A DNA stretch of 64,000 nt from Anolis sagrei (GCF_037176765.1 NC_090025.1:170670040-170734039); one strand, 5' to 3'; shown: positions 22,669-35,051, numbered from the stretch's first letter. Notes: generated from the letters alone by a model not told the origin. Translations and numbers: made by a program.

Positions 22669-23440
22669 ACTATTGGGCACAGAAGGCCTAGACATTATCA
22701 AACTCATTCAAAACCTGAATATACATCTGAAGGAGTCTGAGTGACTATCACAGTGTGGATGGGGATGCTCATTCATATTGTGGCTATTTTATTTTTAATA
22801 CTTTGGAAACCCTATAAACAAAGAAGGACCTCAATGTACAGTAAGCCCACATCCACAAGGGATGTTCTTGACCAGACCACTGTTATGTGAAACTAAACAC
22901 AACCAAACACCATTACATTATCTCACTTCTGGTCCTAGCATACCATAGTGTTGGAGAACCTAGAGATCCCTAGATAAGTATTATCTCTAGAAATTTATTA
23001 TGTCCTCCAAAGATAATTTTATAGTAATTCCTGGGATAGTATACCATAGAATCACCTAGAGGACATAGCAATTTCCTAGAAAGACAATTTCCCCCCATTC
23101 ATGAATAGGTGAAGCTGCGGATACAGGTCCCGTTGCTACAGGAGTCTTACCGTATAAGAAATGTATACATTCTGTAAGAAGAGTTCTGACTGTCAAACAG
23201 CTAAGAAGAAACGGCTCCTTAAAATACTCCATGTACACTATTAGTAAGAGAGCGAGCATCCCATGAGGCCTCTTGCTTTATCCTCTTTGTTCATGTCTTA
23301 TTCTGTAAAACAATTGAATGTTTTACATTGGACCAGAAATGTACTTTCCCCCTAAGATTTGTGAAGTTTTATTAACTCCTCCAAAGTATCAGAAATTATA
23401 ATGTCTTGAGATTCAAGCTGAATTAAAAACATATGCAAAG
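22669..23440. other. Non-coding DNA, nothing confidently recognised
   Basis: Some words resemble an old dispersed DNA-transposon family seen also at 46.5 and 58.4 kb, too weak to name. Confidence 0.3.
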
Positions 23441-23454
23441 TACGTACCTGTATG

Positions 23455-23711
23455 CTGAATACATGAAGTTTGTGAGTAAACCAACTATGTTACTTTTAAA
23501 GAAATCTGCTTATTTTTGTCTCTTGAGCACATGATTTAAAGGAAAATACATTTTAGGAGAGAGTAGATGTTTCTGGGCAACTAAAGAACACTCCTGAAAC
23601 TCTGCTGTGTGTGTGCGTGCACTGGCATATCTTTGTCCCTAACAGTTCAAAGAGATATTTAGGACATCAGTTTAACATTTGCAAGAATGCTATTTTCCCA
23701 AAAGGTTATGA

Positions 23712-23747
<36 letters not shown>
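23455..23747. repeat. Repeat shared with 10.3 kb, followed by (AAT)n
   Basis: GTGAGTAAACCAACTATG to about 23610 matches 10325-10460. A microsatellite (AAT)n occupies about 23714-23747. Confidence 0.5.
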
Positions 23748-24045
23748 GAGAAACAACTGGAAAAGCTGATATTATATGAAGATTTAAAGATCGAACTGCA
23801 AAGACACTGGCACAAAACACCCAAGGTGGTCCCAGTGGTGATCGGCACATTGGGTGCAGTGCCCTGGCCTGAACTTAAACACAATTAGCGCTGACAAAAT
23901 TACCATTTGCCAGATGCAGAAGGCCACCTTACTGAGATCTGCACGCATTATTCGCCGGTACATCACACAGTCTTAGACACTTTGGAAGTGTCCAACGTGT
24001 GATCCAATTAAACAGCCAGCAGAGCATCTGTTGCGGACTCATCTT
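23748..24045 (+). mobile_element. Non-LTR retrotransposon 3' fragment
   Basis: Translation has KVVPVVIGTLGAV and later RSARIIRRYITQS followed by a stop, the C-terminal end of a LINE protein, then a short 3' UTR. The clade was not resolved. Confidence 0.55.
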
Positions 24046-25620
24046 GTTGTGTTTCAAATAATAATAATAAAACTATTTATATTCTGCTCTATCTCCCCAA
24101 AGGGACTCAGGGCAGATTCCAAACATAAAAGGCAAACATTCAATGCCCGAGTACAACAACAATACATCCATACCAACAAAATTTCTACAACCCAACATAT
24201 AAATACGAATTATAACTTAACAAACTAAAATTAAATAAAAAGCACAGCCTGTTATAACAGACATAAGACAAAACATCAAACATCAAATGGAAACAATAAT
24301 TCCCTATTTTTTAGGGAAAATTGATTAATCATTCCTCAAGATATCTATTGAGCTGGTGGGGTGAGAGGGCATGAATACGGATGGCAACTATTAATCAGAG
24401 GTATAATGGTAGTATTACCAACTACTATTCATCCTCCTCGTAAGCCAGTGAGCAAAGTTATGTCTTCAGCTGTTTTTGAAAGTGGGGAGGAGCGGGCCAT
24501 CTTTAACTCCTTAGGAAGGGAGTTCCAGAGGTGGGGGGCAGCCATGGAGAAGGCCCTTTCTCTCGTTCCCACCAGCCATGCTTGGGACAGGGATGGAACT
24601 GAGATGAGGACCTCCTCCGATGACCACAGTGTCCGAGTTGGTCTGTAGAGGGAGATGCAGTTTGTCAAATAGTCTGGACCTAAGCCATTTAGGGCTTTAA
24701 AGGTAAGAACCAGAACTTTATATTTTACTCGGAAGCAGACTGGCAGCCAGTGGAGCTACCGCAACATGCGAGTGGTTCTCTCCCTGAACAGCGCTCCAGT
24801 TAGTAACCTGGCTGCCAGTCTCTGGATCATTTGAAGCTTCCGAACTATCTTCAAAGGCAGCCCCATGTAGAGAGCATTGTAGTAGTCCAAACGGGATGTG
24901 ACTAAGGCGTGGACTACCATGGCCAAGTCAGGCATCTCAAGGTATGGGCGCAGCTGGTGCACAAGTTTTAACTGTGCAAAGGTGCTCCTGACCACTGCTA
25001 ACACCTGAGGTTCCAGGGCCAATGATGAGTCCAGGATCACCCCCAGACCGTGGACCTGTGTCTTCAGGAGGAGTGTAACCCCATCCAACACAGGCTGTAA
25101 TCCCACACCCTGATAGGTAGGAGGGAGAAAGCTTGTTTTCTGCTGCTCTGGAGACTAGGACATGGAACAATGGCTTCAAACTACAAGAAAGGAGATTCCA
25201 TCTGAGCATTAGAAAGAACTTCCTGACTGTGAGAGCCGTTCAGCAGTGGAACTCTCTGCCTGGAGTGTGGTGGAGGCTCCTTCTTTGGAAGCTTTTAAAC
25301 AGAGGCTGGATGGCCATCTGTCAGGGGTGCTTTGAATGCAACTTTCCTGCTTCTTGGCATAATGGGGTTGGACCGGATGGCCCATGAGGTCTCTTCCAAC
25401 TCTATGATTCTATATGATCTGCCTTATGACTGACCAAGAGTACCTCTGTCTTGTCTGGATTAAGTTTCAGCTTGGATTAAGTTTCAGCCTCATCCAGTCC
25501 ATTACTGATAACAGGCACAGTTCAGGACCAGAACAGCATCCTTGGCATTAGGTGGAAAGGCATAATAGAGTTGGGTGTCATTTGCATAAATTTGGCACCA
25601 AACTCTGAACAGATCATGCT
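24046..25620 (-). mobile_element. L2/CR1-group LINE, interrupted by CR1
   Basis: On the - strand: LNPDKTEVLLVSHK (beyond the insert), GLQPVLDGVTLLLKTQVHGL, LDYYNALYMGLPLKI, and SLSQAWLVGTRERAFSMAAP, with a 3' UTR ending in an (ATT)n tail near 24050. A CR1 piece (25107-25414) splits the coding part. Confidence 0.85.
25107..25414 (+). mobile_element. CR1 LINE 3' end
   Basis: Classic CR1 3' sequence: GGAGATTCCATCTGAGCATT, CAGTGGAACTCTCTGCCTGG, GGTTGGACCGGATGGCCCAT, ending CAACTCTATGATTCTATATG. Inserted into the L2-like LINE. Confidence 0.9.
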
Positions 25621-26089
25621 TTTTACCAAGTGGTTTTGGCATCATTTTTCATAAGATTATGACTTCTAACAAGGTCATGTCTTTCCAAAGATCATAAAAT
25701 CTCCAAAAGGTTATGGAGATTTCCATTTTCCAAAACTCTTTGTGTTCACTTCTGTGGGGAGGGGAGAAAGAGGATTTTCCTAGAATGGAAGAGAAATCCA
25801 AGCAGAGTGAATGGCTTCAGGAGAGTTTTGCCTCTGTTCTTCAAAGAGCCTTACAAGTGCTAATTAACCCATAGCTACGTTCTATAAATAGGTAGAAAAT
25901 CTCTTTGATTGTGTGGCATCAGGAGTCTGAGGAAAACGAATGTACACATTCAACCAAGAAGATTAGTTTGAATTACAAAGACTCTTTAGCTATGTGATTT
26001 TTATTCTCCCTCACAAATAGACTTTTTATTTCTATCTCACCCAGGGTTTTAACATTTTACCTCGTGCATTTGGCTTGCCCTTTCTGTTT

Positions 26090-26630
26090 CCTTTTATTAT
26101 ATTATTTTGCACTGTTTATATTATTTTGTTATTTTATGTATTTTGTTTTGATGTAATTTTTCTGTTGTTTTGTGTCACCGGGAGCCCTCGGTGGCGCAGC
26201 GGGTTAAATCGCTGAGCTGCCGAACTTTTTGACCACAAAGTTGCAGGTTTGAAACCAGGGAGCGGTGTGAGCTTCCTCTGTCAGCCTCAACTTCTGCCAA
26301 TCTAGCAGTTCGAAAACATGCAAATGTGAGTAGATCAACAGGTACCACTCTGGCAGGAAGGTAACAGCACTCCATGCAGTCATGCCGGCCACATGACCTT
26401 GGAGGTGTCTATGGACAAAGCCGGCTTTTTGGCTTAGAAATGGAGGTGAGCACCAACCCCCAGAGTCAGACATGACTGGACTTAATTTCAGGGGACAACC
26501 TTTACCTTTGTGTCTAACTTTGCTGTATTATTTTTGGGCTTGGCCTCATGTTAGCCACGCTGAGTCCCCTTTGGGGAGATAGTGGCAGAGTATAAATAAA
26601 GATTATTATTATTATTATTATTATTATTCC
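26090..26630 (+). mobile_element. L2/CR1-group LINE 3' end split by a SINE
   Basis: T-rich 3' UTR (26090-26178) resumes after the SINE with TGAGTCCCCTTTGGGGAGAT and an (ATT)n tail (26604-26628). Confidence 0.7.
26179..26518 (+). mobile_element. tRNA-type SINE (family B)
   Basis: Starts GGGAGCCCTCGGTGGCGCAG CGG, has box B GTTTGAAACC, and ends GACTGGACTTAATTTCAGGG then ACCTTTACCTTTG. Related copies at 30285-30610 and 61152-61472, both inverted. Confidence 0.9.
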
Positions 26631-27037
26631 TTTTTTTCAAAAAGAAAAACAAGTCTGAAAGCTTCCTTTTCACAGCAAAAAGTGTATTATAAATATACAT
26701 TGTATAATTGAAGGAAGTATTGGGGGGGGGGGAGAACATATTACAAGTGAATAAACCAGGGCCCTAGGTTCGCAAGACCTGAGCTGTGTTTTGATTTCCG
26801 CATCTTTTGTAGGATTGCCATACGTTGAAGCCAACTTGATGTCACATCAAACCAAGACAGGTCATTAGATGTAATCATACCTTTAGCATTAACCCTGGAA
26901 TCATATTTTAACTTGTAAATTATTTGCATTCTTTAGTCGTTTACAATACATTTAGGACACGGGTCACAGCCTCGCCTTCCTTCCTGAGAATAAGGATGTG
27001 TGGGTTTTGCTTTTGCAATGTCGAACTCAATAGATCA

Positions 27038-27150
27038 AGAATGGGCAAACTTTGGGCCTCCGGGTGTTTTGGACTTTCCTACCGGCTGTTAGGAATTGTG
27101 GGAGTTGAAGTCCAAAACACCAGGAGGGCCAAAGTTTGCCCATAACTGGT
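27038..27150. mobile_element. Palindromic MITE (family Y)
   Basis: Arms GGGCAAACTTTGGGCCTCCG and (inverted) GGGCCAAAGTTTGCCC; centre at CTGTTAGGAATTGTGGG. Another copy at 35052-35181; fragments recur inside NFYB intron 1. Confidence 0.85.
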
Positions 27151-27174
27151 GTAGATGCACTCCAGAATGCACTG

Positions 27175-27625
27175 CATTACCCACCTATGGATTGCTCGCT
27201 CTTTCTCACTGAGCTTCCCATGGCCTGCGCTGTGTTGGCCCCTCCGCTGTTCTTAGTGAGGTCCTTTGAAGGCAGCTCTGCGCCCCTTTGGCTCCCTCTG
27301 GTGGCCACTCGATGCCTAGCAGCGTCAAGAACAAAAAAAAAGGGAGAAGGCTTAAGTACTTTACAACAGGACGTTGATCTTACATTCCCTCTCGCTTCGC
27401 CTATTGATGAGTTGGACGAAGCGATGCCGCCCAGTCCCTTTCCCCCTTTCCTGGTGTTAAGGGAAGCGTCTCCCTCTCCGTTGCCGCCTGAAGACAATGG
27501 GTGGGTTCCATCCCCCGCCCTCCCGAGCGCAGGTTGCGAGGGCCATCGAACGTGAAACAAAGGAATGAATTCCCGAGCAAGGGAAAGGAAGGCGCGACAC
27601 CTGCTGGCCGAGACGAGCACTGCAG
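27175..27625. promoter_or_regulatory. CpG-rich block with two CTCF-like motifs
   Basis: Visibly richer in G, C and CpG than its surroundings. CCCTCTGGTGGCC at 27294-27306 and ACACCTGCTGGCC at 27597-27609 both resemble the CTCF core, in the same orientation (consensus on the - strand). It lies between the TXNRD1 Grx exons and NFYB and could be an upstream TXNRD1 promoter or a boundary. The long frames on both strands (27136-27555 +, 27177-27620 -) have no family resemblance. Confidence 0.45.
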
Positions 27626-27665
27626 CTGATCATTCCTGCTTGGGACCAGAACTGTTTTGGGAGGA

Positions 27666-28945
27666 ATCTACACCGTATAATTAATGGAGTTTGACACCAC
27701 TTTGGGTGCATCTACACTGTAATATTAAGGCATTTTGCCAACACTTTGGGTGAATCTACACTGTAATATTAAGGCATTTTGCCAACACTTTGGGTGAATC
27801 TACACTGTAGAATTAAGGCATTTTGCCAACACTTTGGGTGAATCTACACTGTAGAATTAAGGGAGATTGACTCCACTTTGGGTGGATCTGCACTGTAGAG
27901 TGAATACAGTTCGACAATACTTTGGGTGCATCTACACCCATAGTAGAACTATGGCAGTTTGGAACCACTCTGGGTGCCTCTATACTTTGGAATTAATACA
28001 ATTTGACACTACTTTGGGTGCATCTACACTGTAGAATTAAGGCAGTTTGGCACCACTTTGGGTGTGTCTACACTATAGAATTAATGCAGTTTGACACTAA
28101 TTTGGGTGCATCTACACTGTAGAATTAAGGCAGTTTAGCACCACTTTCGGTGCATCTACACTATAATTAAGGCATTTTTATAATACTTTGGGTGAATCTA
28201 CACTGAATCAAGATAGTTTGACTCCACTTTGGGTGCATCTACACTGTAGAATTAAGGCAGTTTCACTCCACTTTGGGTGCATCTACACTGTGGAATTAAG
28301 GCAGTTTGGCACCACTTTGGGTGCGTCTACACTGTAGAATTAATGCAGTTTGACACTAATTTGGGTGCATCTACACTGTAGAATTAAGGCATTTTGGCAC
28401 CACATTGGGTTCATCTACACTGTACAACTAAGGCAGTTTTATCTACACTGTAGAATTAAGGCATTTTGACAACACTTTGGGTGAATCTACACTGTAGAAT
28501 TAAGGCAGTTTGACTCTGGGTGGATATGCACTGTAGTATGAATACAATTTGACATCACTTTGGGTGCATATACACTGTAAAATTAAGGCAGTTTTACAAT
28601 ACTTTGGGTCCATCTACACTGTAGAATTAATGCATTTTGACACCACTTTGGGTGCATCCACACTGTAGAATTAAGGCAATTTGACACTACTTTGGGTGCA
28701 TCCACACAGTAGAATTAAAACAGCTTGACACCATTTTGAATGCAGCTGCATTGTACAATGAATAATACAGGGTTAGTCAAAATGCATAGGCCGATAAGCC
28801 ATTCAATTGAATGGCTTATTGGCCTATGCATTTTGACTAACCCTGTATAGTTTGACACCACTTTGGGTGCATCTACACTGTAGAATGAATATAGTCTGGC
28901 ACCACTTTGGGAGCATCTACACTGTAGAATTAATGTGGTTTGACA
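27666..28945 (+). repeat. Minisatellite of about 44-bp units derived from MITE X
   Basis: Roughly 25-30 units of the form TTTGGGTGCATCTACACTGT, AGAATTAAGGCAGTTTGAC, ACCAC. The last unit runs without a break into the MITE interior (TTAACTGCCATGGCTCAATG at about 28951). The array is therefore an expansion of one terminal repeat of a family X element. Confidence 0.9.
28768..28845. mobile_element. 78-bp palindromic mini-mariner
   Basis: Two 39-base arms with one difference, beginning CAGGGTTAGTCAAAATGCAT and ending in its inverse complement ACTAACCCTG, flanked by TA on both sides. It consists only of inverted terminal repeats. Lies inside the minisatellite. Confidence 0.8.
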
Positions 28946-29000
28946 CCACTTTAACTGCCATGGCTCAATGCTATGCAGTCATGGGAGTTGTAGTTTTACA

Positions 29001-29743
29001 AGTTCTTTAGTCTTCCCCACTAAAGAGTGCTGATGCTTCCCTATTATATAAAATCCAAATATAGTAATTTTTAAAATGAAGTCAATGAGCTGCAAATTTA
29101 TTGACATACCTCAACATACTAGCAGGATTTTTTTATTGTCCTCCCCATCAATAGGGAAAAAAGAATTAAAAAGAAGAAATATCTGGAATTGCAAAGGATA
29201 CATATTTAGGGATTTTAAAAAATTGATTTTTCAGTAACTTGCTAAAGGCATTGGAACAGGGATGGGAGTAATGCACTGGGTGTCCAAAAGCCAGGTTAGG
29301 GTGTCCATTTGGGTACACAATTATATTAAAGTGTCATTTTTAGATGTACATAAGTTACGTTAATTCATGCTCATATTATAAGATGTTTTTGGTTCTATGT
29401 TTGAAGAAAGCTGAAATACAAAATAACTGAACTAAATAAATAACCTATTATTAAACCCTCCATCCTCTCTAATATTAATTAATACACCACACTTCTATTT
29501 TCTGCAGCTGAAGAAAACAGAAGAGGAAATGCCTTGCCATAACATGTAAATTGTTGTGTTGGATAATCACTCTAATAAATATATGTATTTGTTATATTAG
29601 CATTTAATATAATATTAGTACATTGTGCATTACGCTAATATATGTGTGTACATAGATTCAACTGTGATCCCTAGTACTTTGGAAAATAATGTCCATTCAT
29701 AGATACATACCATGCCGATCTTGTCACTGAAACTAAATGAAAA
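29001..29743. other. Non-coding AT-rich DNA, nothing recognised
   Basis: No exon or named repeat seen. Confidence 0.35.
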
Positions 29744-29984
29744 TGATATAATTAATGCAGTTTGACACCACTTAAACTGCCATGGGTCAATTCTATGAAA
29801 TCATGGGATTTGTAGGCACCAGCACTATTTTGCAGAGACGGCAAAATAATGTGTGAATCTGAAAGATGTTTTGCCTTCTCTGGCACAAGTCTATGATTCC
29901 AACTCCCAGGATTCCATAGCATTGAACCATGGCAATTAAAGTGGTGTCGAACTACATTAATTCCATAGTGTAGAGATGCACCTT
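29744..29984. mobile_element. Palindromic MITE (family X)
   Basis: Left ATTAATGCAGTTTGACACCA, right AACTACATTAATTCCATAG then GTAGAGATGCACC. Confidence 0.85.
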
Positions 29985-30284
29985 ACATCATTTAGGATAT
30001 TTTCCTCCTTCTCCTCCTCCTTCCTATTTTGTATACCTTAGGAAGAATATAATTAATTTATGGGTCCCACCCACCCCCATTATCATAACGTCACAGTGAA
30101 CTTCAATATATCATTAAATCAGCTTAACCCATCCTTGTACTCCTTAGATGAGCTGCCCTACAATTCACACCCACACATTAGGGTTGATGGGAGTTGCAGT
30201 CCTATCTGTAGGGCACCAGGTTGGAGAAGGCAAGGCAAATCGCATTTTATTCTCATAGCAACTGCCTGCATAAGTTTAACTAAA

Positions 30285-30610
30285 GATAAAGGTTTTTCCC
30301 CTGACATTGTCCAGTCGTGCGTGACTCTGAGGGTTGGTGTTCATCTCCATTTCTAAGTCGAAGAGCCAGCATTGTCTGTAGACACCTCCTAGGTCATGTG
30401 GCTGGCATGACTGCATGGAGCACTATTACCTTCCCACCGGAGCGCTACCTATTGATCTACTCACATTTGCATGTTTTCGAACTGCTAGGTTGACAGAAGC
30501 TGGTGCTGACAGCAGGAGCTCACGCTGCTCCTTGGATTCGAACCTGAGACCTTTCAGTCAACAAGTTTAGCAGCTCAGAGGTTTAACCCACTACGCCACT
30601 GGGGGCTCCC
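30285..30610 (-). mobile_element. tRNA-type SINE (family B)
   Basis: Inverted copy: from AAAGGTTTTTCCCCTGACAT to CACTACGCCACTGGGGGCTC. Confidence 0.9.
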
Positions 30611-31059
30611 TGCATAATTTTACATCTTATGCTGATCTTGGCCATAGTACATCAACAGTGCCATGCTTGAGGGTTCATATCTACAGAGAGTTGTTAAAAC
30701 ATGCTATTAATGCAAGATCTTCTTTGAAGGTCATTGAATTGGGGATATATGTTTGCAACACATTTCCCTGCCTCCAGTTTAACCGTTAGTACAACATAAT
30801 CCCATCTTAAAGAGAAGTATATAAGGAAAGCTCTAACGTCAGGGTAGAAAACTTTTGAGTCTCTGTTTTGTTGTTTATACCTCTCAACATTCCTCAAGTC
30901 GCTTCTGGTCGGATGTCTACGCCTAACACCGCCGTAACAGCCATTAATGAAAGCACTAAGGCAGTGACATCTCTGGCCCATCCTCTGTTCGGATATTAGC
31001 CAGCATGCCAACACCTTAAATCAAGAAATATATTTTTTAAGTTCTATGGAGATACTTTC

Positions 31060-31400
31060 AGGAACACCTCAGCAAGCAAGAGTCCAAAAGTGGCAGGCTA
31101 AAACACGGAACCTCAAGCCATAGCTGATACAGAATGAGAGACTCCCTCCTGGGCACACAGAAGACTGGGCAACTTGGAAGGCGCTAAACAGACTGCACTC
31201 TGGCACCACGAGATGCAGAGCCAACCTTAAGAAATGGGGCCACAGAGTGGAGTCCACGACATGCGAGTGTGACGAAGAGCAAACCACAGACCACTTATTA
31301 CAATGCAGCCTGAACCCTGCCACATGCACAATGGAGAACCTTCTTATAGCAACACCAGAGGCACACCAGGTGGCCAGCTACTGTTCAAAGGATATTTAGT
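31060..31400 (+). mobile_element. Non-LTR retrotransposon C-terminal fragment
   Basis: One frame reads WATWKALNRLHSGTTRCRAN then LKKWGH and CECDEEQTTDHLLQC, the cysteine/histidine-containing end of a LINE protein. Clade unresolved. Confidence 0.65.
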
Positions 31401-33400
31401 ATAATGCCAAGTTTTTTTACATTACAATTGTACCCTTGGTTTGCTTCTGATACAATAAATAAAAACAACAATTGTTCAATAACCATTCTGGTAATTGCTG
31501 ATAGGATCTGTAGTACAACATCTGGTGGGTCCCATGCTCCTCACCCCTTCTCTTTTGGCATCTGCCGGTTAAATTGCTACAGGTTTTAGTCCAGACTTTG
31601 AAAGAACTATTCAAGGAGCTGGATCTAGTTTGAGGTTGGAATTCAGGACCCTGGGTAGCTTCTTCAAGGTTCAATGTGAAATCTCTTTTTGATCACTAAA
31701 ATATCAGCATGGAATTACCGTCAGCCCTCCATATATTTTTTTTTTACTCAAGAGAATATTTAACTAGGAATCTGTAGGTTCTCCAGCACAACTCCAGCAC
31801 AAATCAAATCCATGAATAAGAATATATATTTTATAATAATGTGCTCTGAGGAGTGGCAGGCAACAAATTATTATTATTATCATCATCATCATCATCACAA
31901 ATATGGAGGGCAGGCTGTTTTTTGGTATGATAGAAAGTTATGAAACACGTTGCAATAATGTACCAATTGGTAACATTTTATGTAAATGTTATTTTGGAAA
32001 GCACTGCTACTCAAAAGTAGAACCCACTTTGTGCTCAATGGGATTTATTCCCAGGAAGTGCATCATCTACTTAGCTAACACTATCCAATTGAATCCAGTG
32101 GAGCTCACTACTCAATTACTATTGATTTATAATTGGGCAAATACTGGGGAGGTAGGAAGTATAACTTTCCTAAGCTCTCAATAATGTAGATTGAAAGAGA
32201 GAGAAAAGGCATTCTCCAGCAGTGTCAATATCCTCAGGAGCCGGGGCTGTTACTGCAAAAGGACTGAACTCTTCAAATATTAATGCCAAAGTACTTAAAT
32301 CATAACGATGCCAAAATTGTTCATAAAAGTCCTGGAATTCAACAGCGTTGTGGCAGCCATCTCATACGCACTTACCTGGAAGCAAAGACCATTGAATTTG
32401 GCTGTCATTTTGAAACATTTTGCATTGGGGAATCTTACGAAGATAGCACACATTATGGAACTTAAGGGGAAAAGGAAAAAATCTGCAGGAAATTCATCTT
32501 ACTGGGAATCAAAATGGCTTATTTATGAAGCGTATGAATGCCTAGCAATTTGCTGCAGTATAAAACTTTAGATATCATCACTTTCATCGTGTCAATCTGA
32601 GTCTAAAGGACATTCTGAGCAATATATAGACCTGCCTCACTTAGTGTTCCTGGACATTACTACTATAACAGAGAACATGGTACTGTGGGCTGGGTGTTGT
32701 GATATTTTATGTGTATTTTTCAAAATGTAAACCCCTAAAGCATATATATTGAAAGATTCAAAGGAATACATGTTACTAATGTCTTCGAAGAGAAAATGGA
32801 AAAGGTCTGTATATCAGGTAGCAAGGTATGAGAAATATAGGCTTATTATCTGGACATTCAGCCACTTAACCCAAAATTGGGGGGAATCTAGACATGAGAT
32901 ACAACTATGAGATAACCTAAAAGACACACTACATCGATGTGCATTCATGGCAGAAAATGTTGGAGCATGTGAAAATCAGTTGGTGAGTGTGTTAACTGAA
33001 AAATGCAAAGCATGCAAAGCATGAAGCTGATTGGTTGGGTCATGCCCAGAAGCTAGCTGAGCCTGGGAGTTTTGGCAACAGTTACAGAACATGTTTAAGT
33101 TTTCTGTGCAGGTGCTTGTCAAGACAGTTTTGTATTTTTGCTTCAGGGCTGCTGGAAGAAGATCTCTCACATGGACACCCACAAGCACCATTTGAATCTC
33201 TCTTAAAGGACATCGTGTTTCACAGTACTGTATATACAAAGAGTAAACACCTTATTATTTACTGATCATCTGTGTGGCATATCTTTCTCTAGCAAGACAG
33301 CGTGTGGATTGTAAAGACGTGAACTATGTGTGATTTTCATTCCGCCATAAATAAACCTATCAATAAGTACCAGTTATGGCTGTATCATTTACCTCTAATG
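31401..33400. other. Non-coding DNA with small ATT/ATC microsatellites
   Basis: Microsatellite at about 31868-31897. No exon or named element recognised in the rest. Confidence 0.35.
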
Positions 33401-33419
33401 TGTCGTTGGGCAAGTAAGT

Positions 33420-33893
33420 TTAAAGATGTTGAGGTGAGAACATCTGTTTTGCGTGACAAAGAGCTGGACATCCTGTGACAGCAACCACCAAGTTTCACAA
33501 GCGAAAGGCTGACAGATTGATTCAGGACGATCATCGTATCATTCAGAGAGAAATTTCAAGCATAATTAGCATTTCACAAGAACGTGTGGGTCACATTATT
33601 GCTTTGCTTGGCTATCAGAAGATCTGTGCATGATGTGTATGTTGAGAGAACTGTGAGACACTGGTTACGGAAACAGAGTGTCGACTTATTCCATGACGGC
33701 TTCTGAAAACTTGTTCATCGTTGGCAGAAATGTATCCAATAGCCTGGAGATTATGTGGAAAAGTGAATAGTGGTAGTTAAAGAGCACACTCTAAGGATTA
33801 TTTCTGTGTTTGATTTATTAAAATATTCCCATCCAAACCCAAGTAACGAAGGTGGAAGCATTACTTTTCATTCAACCCTCGTAGATAAGGGCT
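33420..33893 (+). mobile_element. Mariner-like DNA transposon remnant
   Basis: Translation includes REISSIISISQERVGHIIAL then LGYQKI (mariner helix-turn-helix region) and further on KLVHRWQKCIQ and GDYVEK (mariner C-terminus), with the catalytic middle missing. The right end, ACTTTTCATTCAACCCTCGT then A, is a typical mariner inverted repeat. A matching left end was not found. Confidence 0.7.
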
Positions 33894-33894
33894 G

Positions 33895-34225
33895 ACCCGC
33901 AGATGCCAAGCTCCGAGTCATAGGTATGAACAGTGCCATTGTTAGACACCTTTTGCTGTTAGAAAGATAGAAGAGCCAATAAGAATTTGGATTGGCCATC
34001 TTAGACCAATGAAATGATTGATCTTTGAACACCAATGTAATTGTGCCTTTAATTTTATGTAAAAGTCATAAATACATACGTAACCTAACTTTGAGTATGA
34101 CAAAAACCTTTGATTGCTTTTGCATATATGTTTTGTTGCCTTGCTTTGGTCCACAATCAAAACAGCTTCTGCAATTAGCAATTCGACTTTGTGGTGTCGT
34201 TCTTCACCCTCTTCAGTAGAAGGGG
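33895..34225 (+). repeat. LTR-like repeat, copy 1 (fossil)
   Basis: About 320 bp shared with 34485-34815: GAACAGTGCCATTGTTA, AGACCAATGA, GTAATAAATATG-like polyadenylation stretch and TTTGTGGTGTCGTTCTTCA. Two related copies in direct orientation suggest LTRs of an old LTR retroelement. No coding sequence lies between them. Confidence 0.45.
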
Positions 34226-34484
34226 AACTCCTTCCTTCGGACGGGATCTTTGTGAGAGGGACATGGTTTTAAAAATGTGATTTTCTAATGACTGTAGGTC
34301 CCATAATTTGCAAAGAGGCCTTGCTTGCTAGAAAATACTGATGCTTAGAGAAAGCTGCCACAGGGAAAAAAAGTGGTTGTTCTCTGTTGCTCAAGGATAC
34401 AAACTGCAAGATAGTAACACACACTCTCTACTCCCTAATTTCTCACAGGCATGTAGAAAAGCAACACGCAAGTAGATAACCTGG

Positions 34485-34815
34485 CCTGTAGATCCATAGC
34501 CCGAGGTCAGAGACACATGAACAGTGCCATTGTTATATGTTTCTGTTTTTGAGAAAGACATAAGAACCAATGAGATTCCATAATGGCTATCTAAGACCAA
34601 TGAGATGATTGATTTCTGAACACCAACCAAACGGTGCCTTCTGTTTTTAATGAAAGTAATAAATATGAATGTAAAATAACTTTAGGTGCGACAAACCCTT
34701 TGACTGCATTCTTAATGCATGTTTCTCATTATTGCTGACGGCCACACAATAAACAGCATTTTGCAGGTTTAAAGATTCAACTTTCGTGGTGTCCTTCCTC
34801 ATCCTCACCTGGAAA
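34485..34815 (+). repeat. LTR-like repeat, copy 2 (fossil)
   Basis: Direct, diverged copy of 33895-34225 with the same order of motifs. Family not determined; the divergence suggests an old insertion. Confidence 0.45.
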
Positions 34816-35051
34816 GGGGCTTCCTGCTTTTTGGATTTGGATTTATAGAATATTTTGATTCCTAGAGCCCCAACATTTTGATTATTGGAGTGTCTTTGCC
34901 CCTTCAATAAGGAAATATGATGTATATATTCAGTTTTCTCCTATTTATTTACTGTATTGTTATAAGTGTCTTATTTAAATTACTACGTAAGAGTGGATTC
35001 AAGTCTTATTGAGCCTTGCTGTTTGGTTTGGTATTGTGATATGGCCTAAGG

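Noticed and set aside
27177-27620. A 147-codon - strand frame in the CpG-rich block as the TXNRD1 first exon
   Set aside because: No resemblance to known TXNRD1 N-termini and no clear donor; GC-rich DNA yields long frames by chance on both strands.
27666-28945. CRISPR-like array
   Set aside because: Units are contiguous and diverged without unique spacers, in a vertebrate genome; the array is explained by MITE end amplification.
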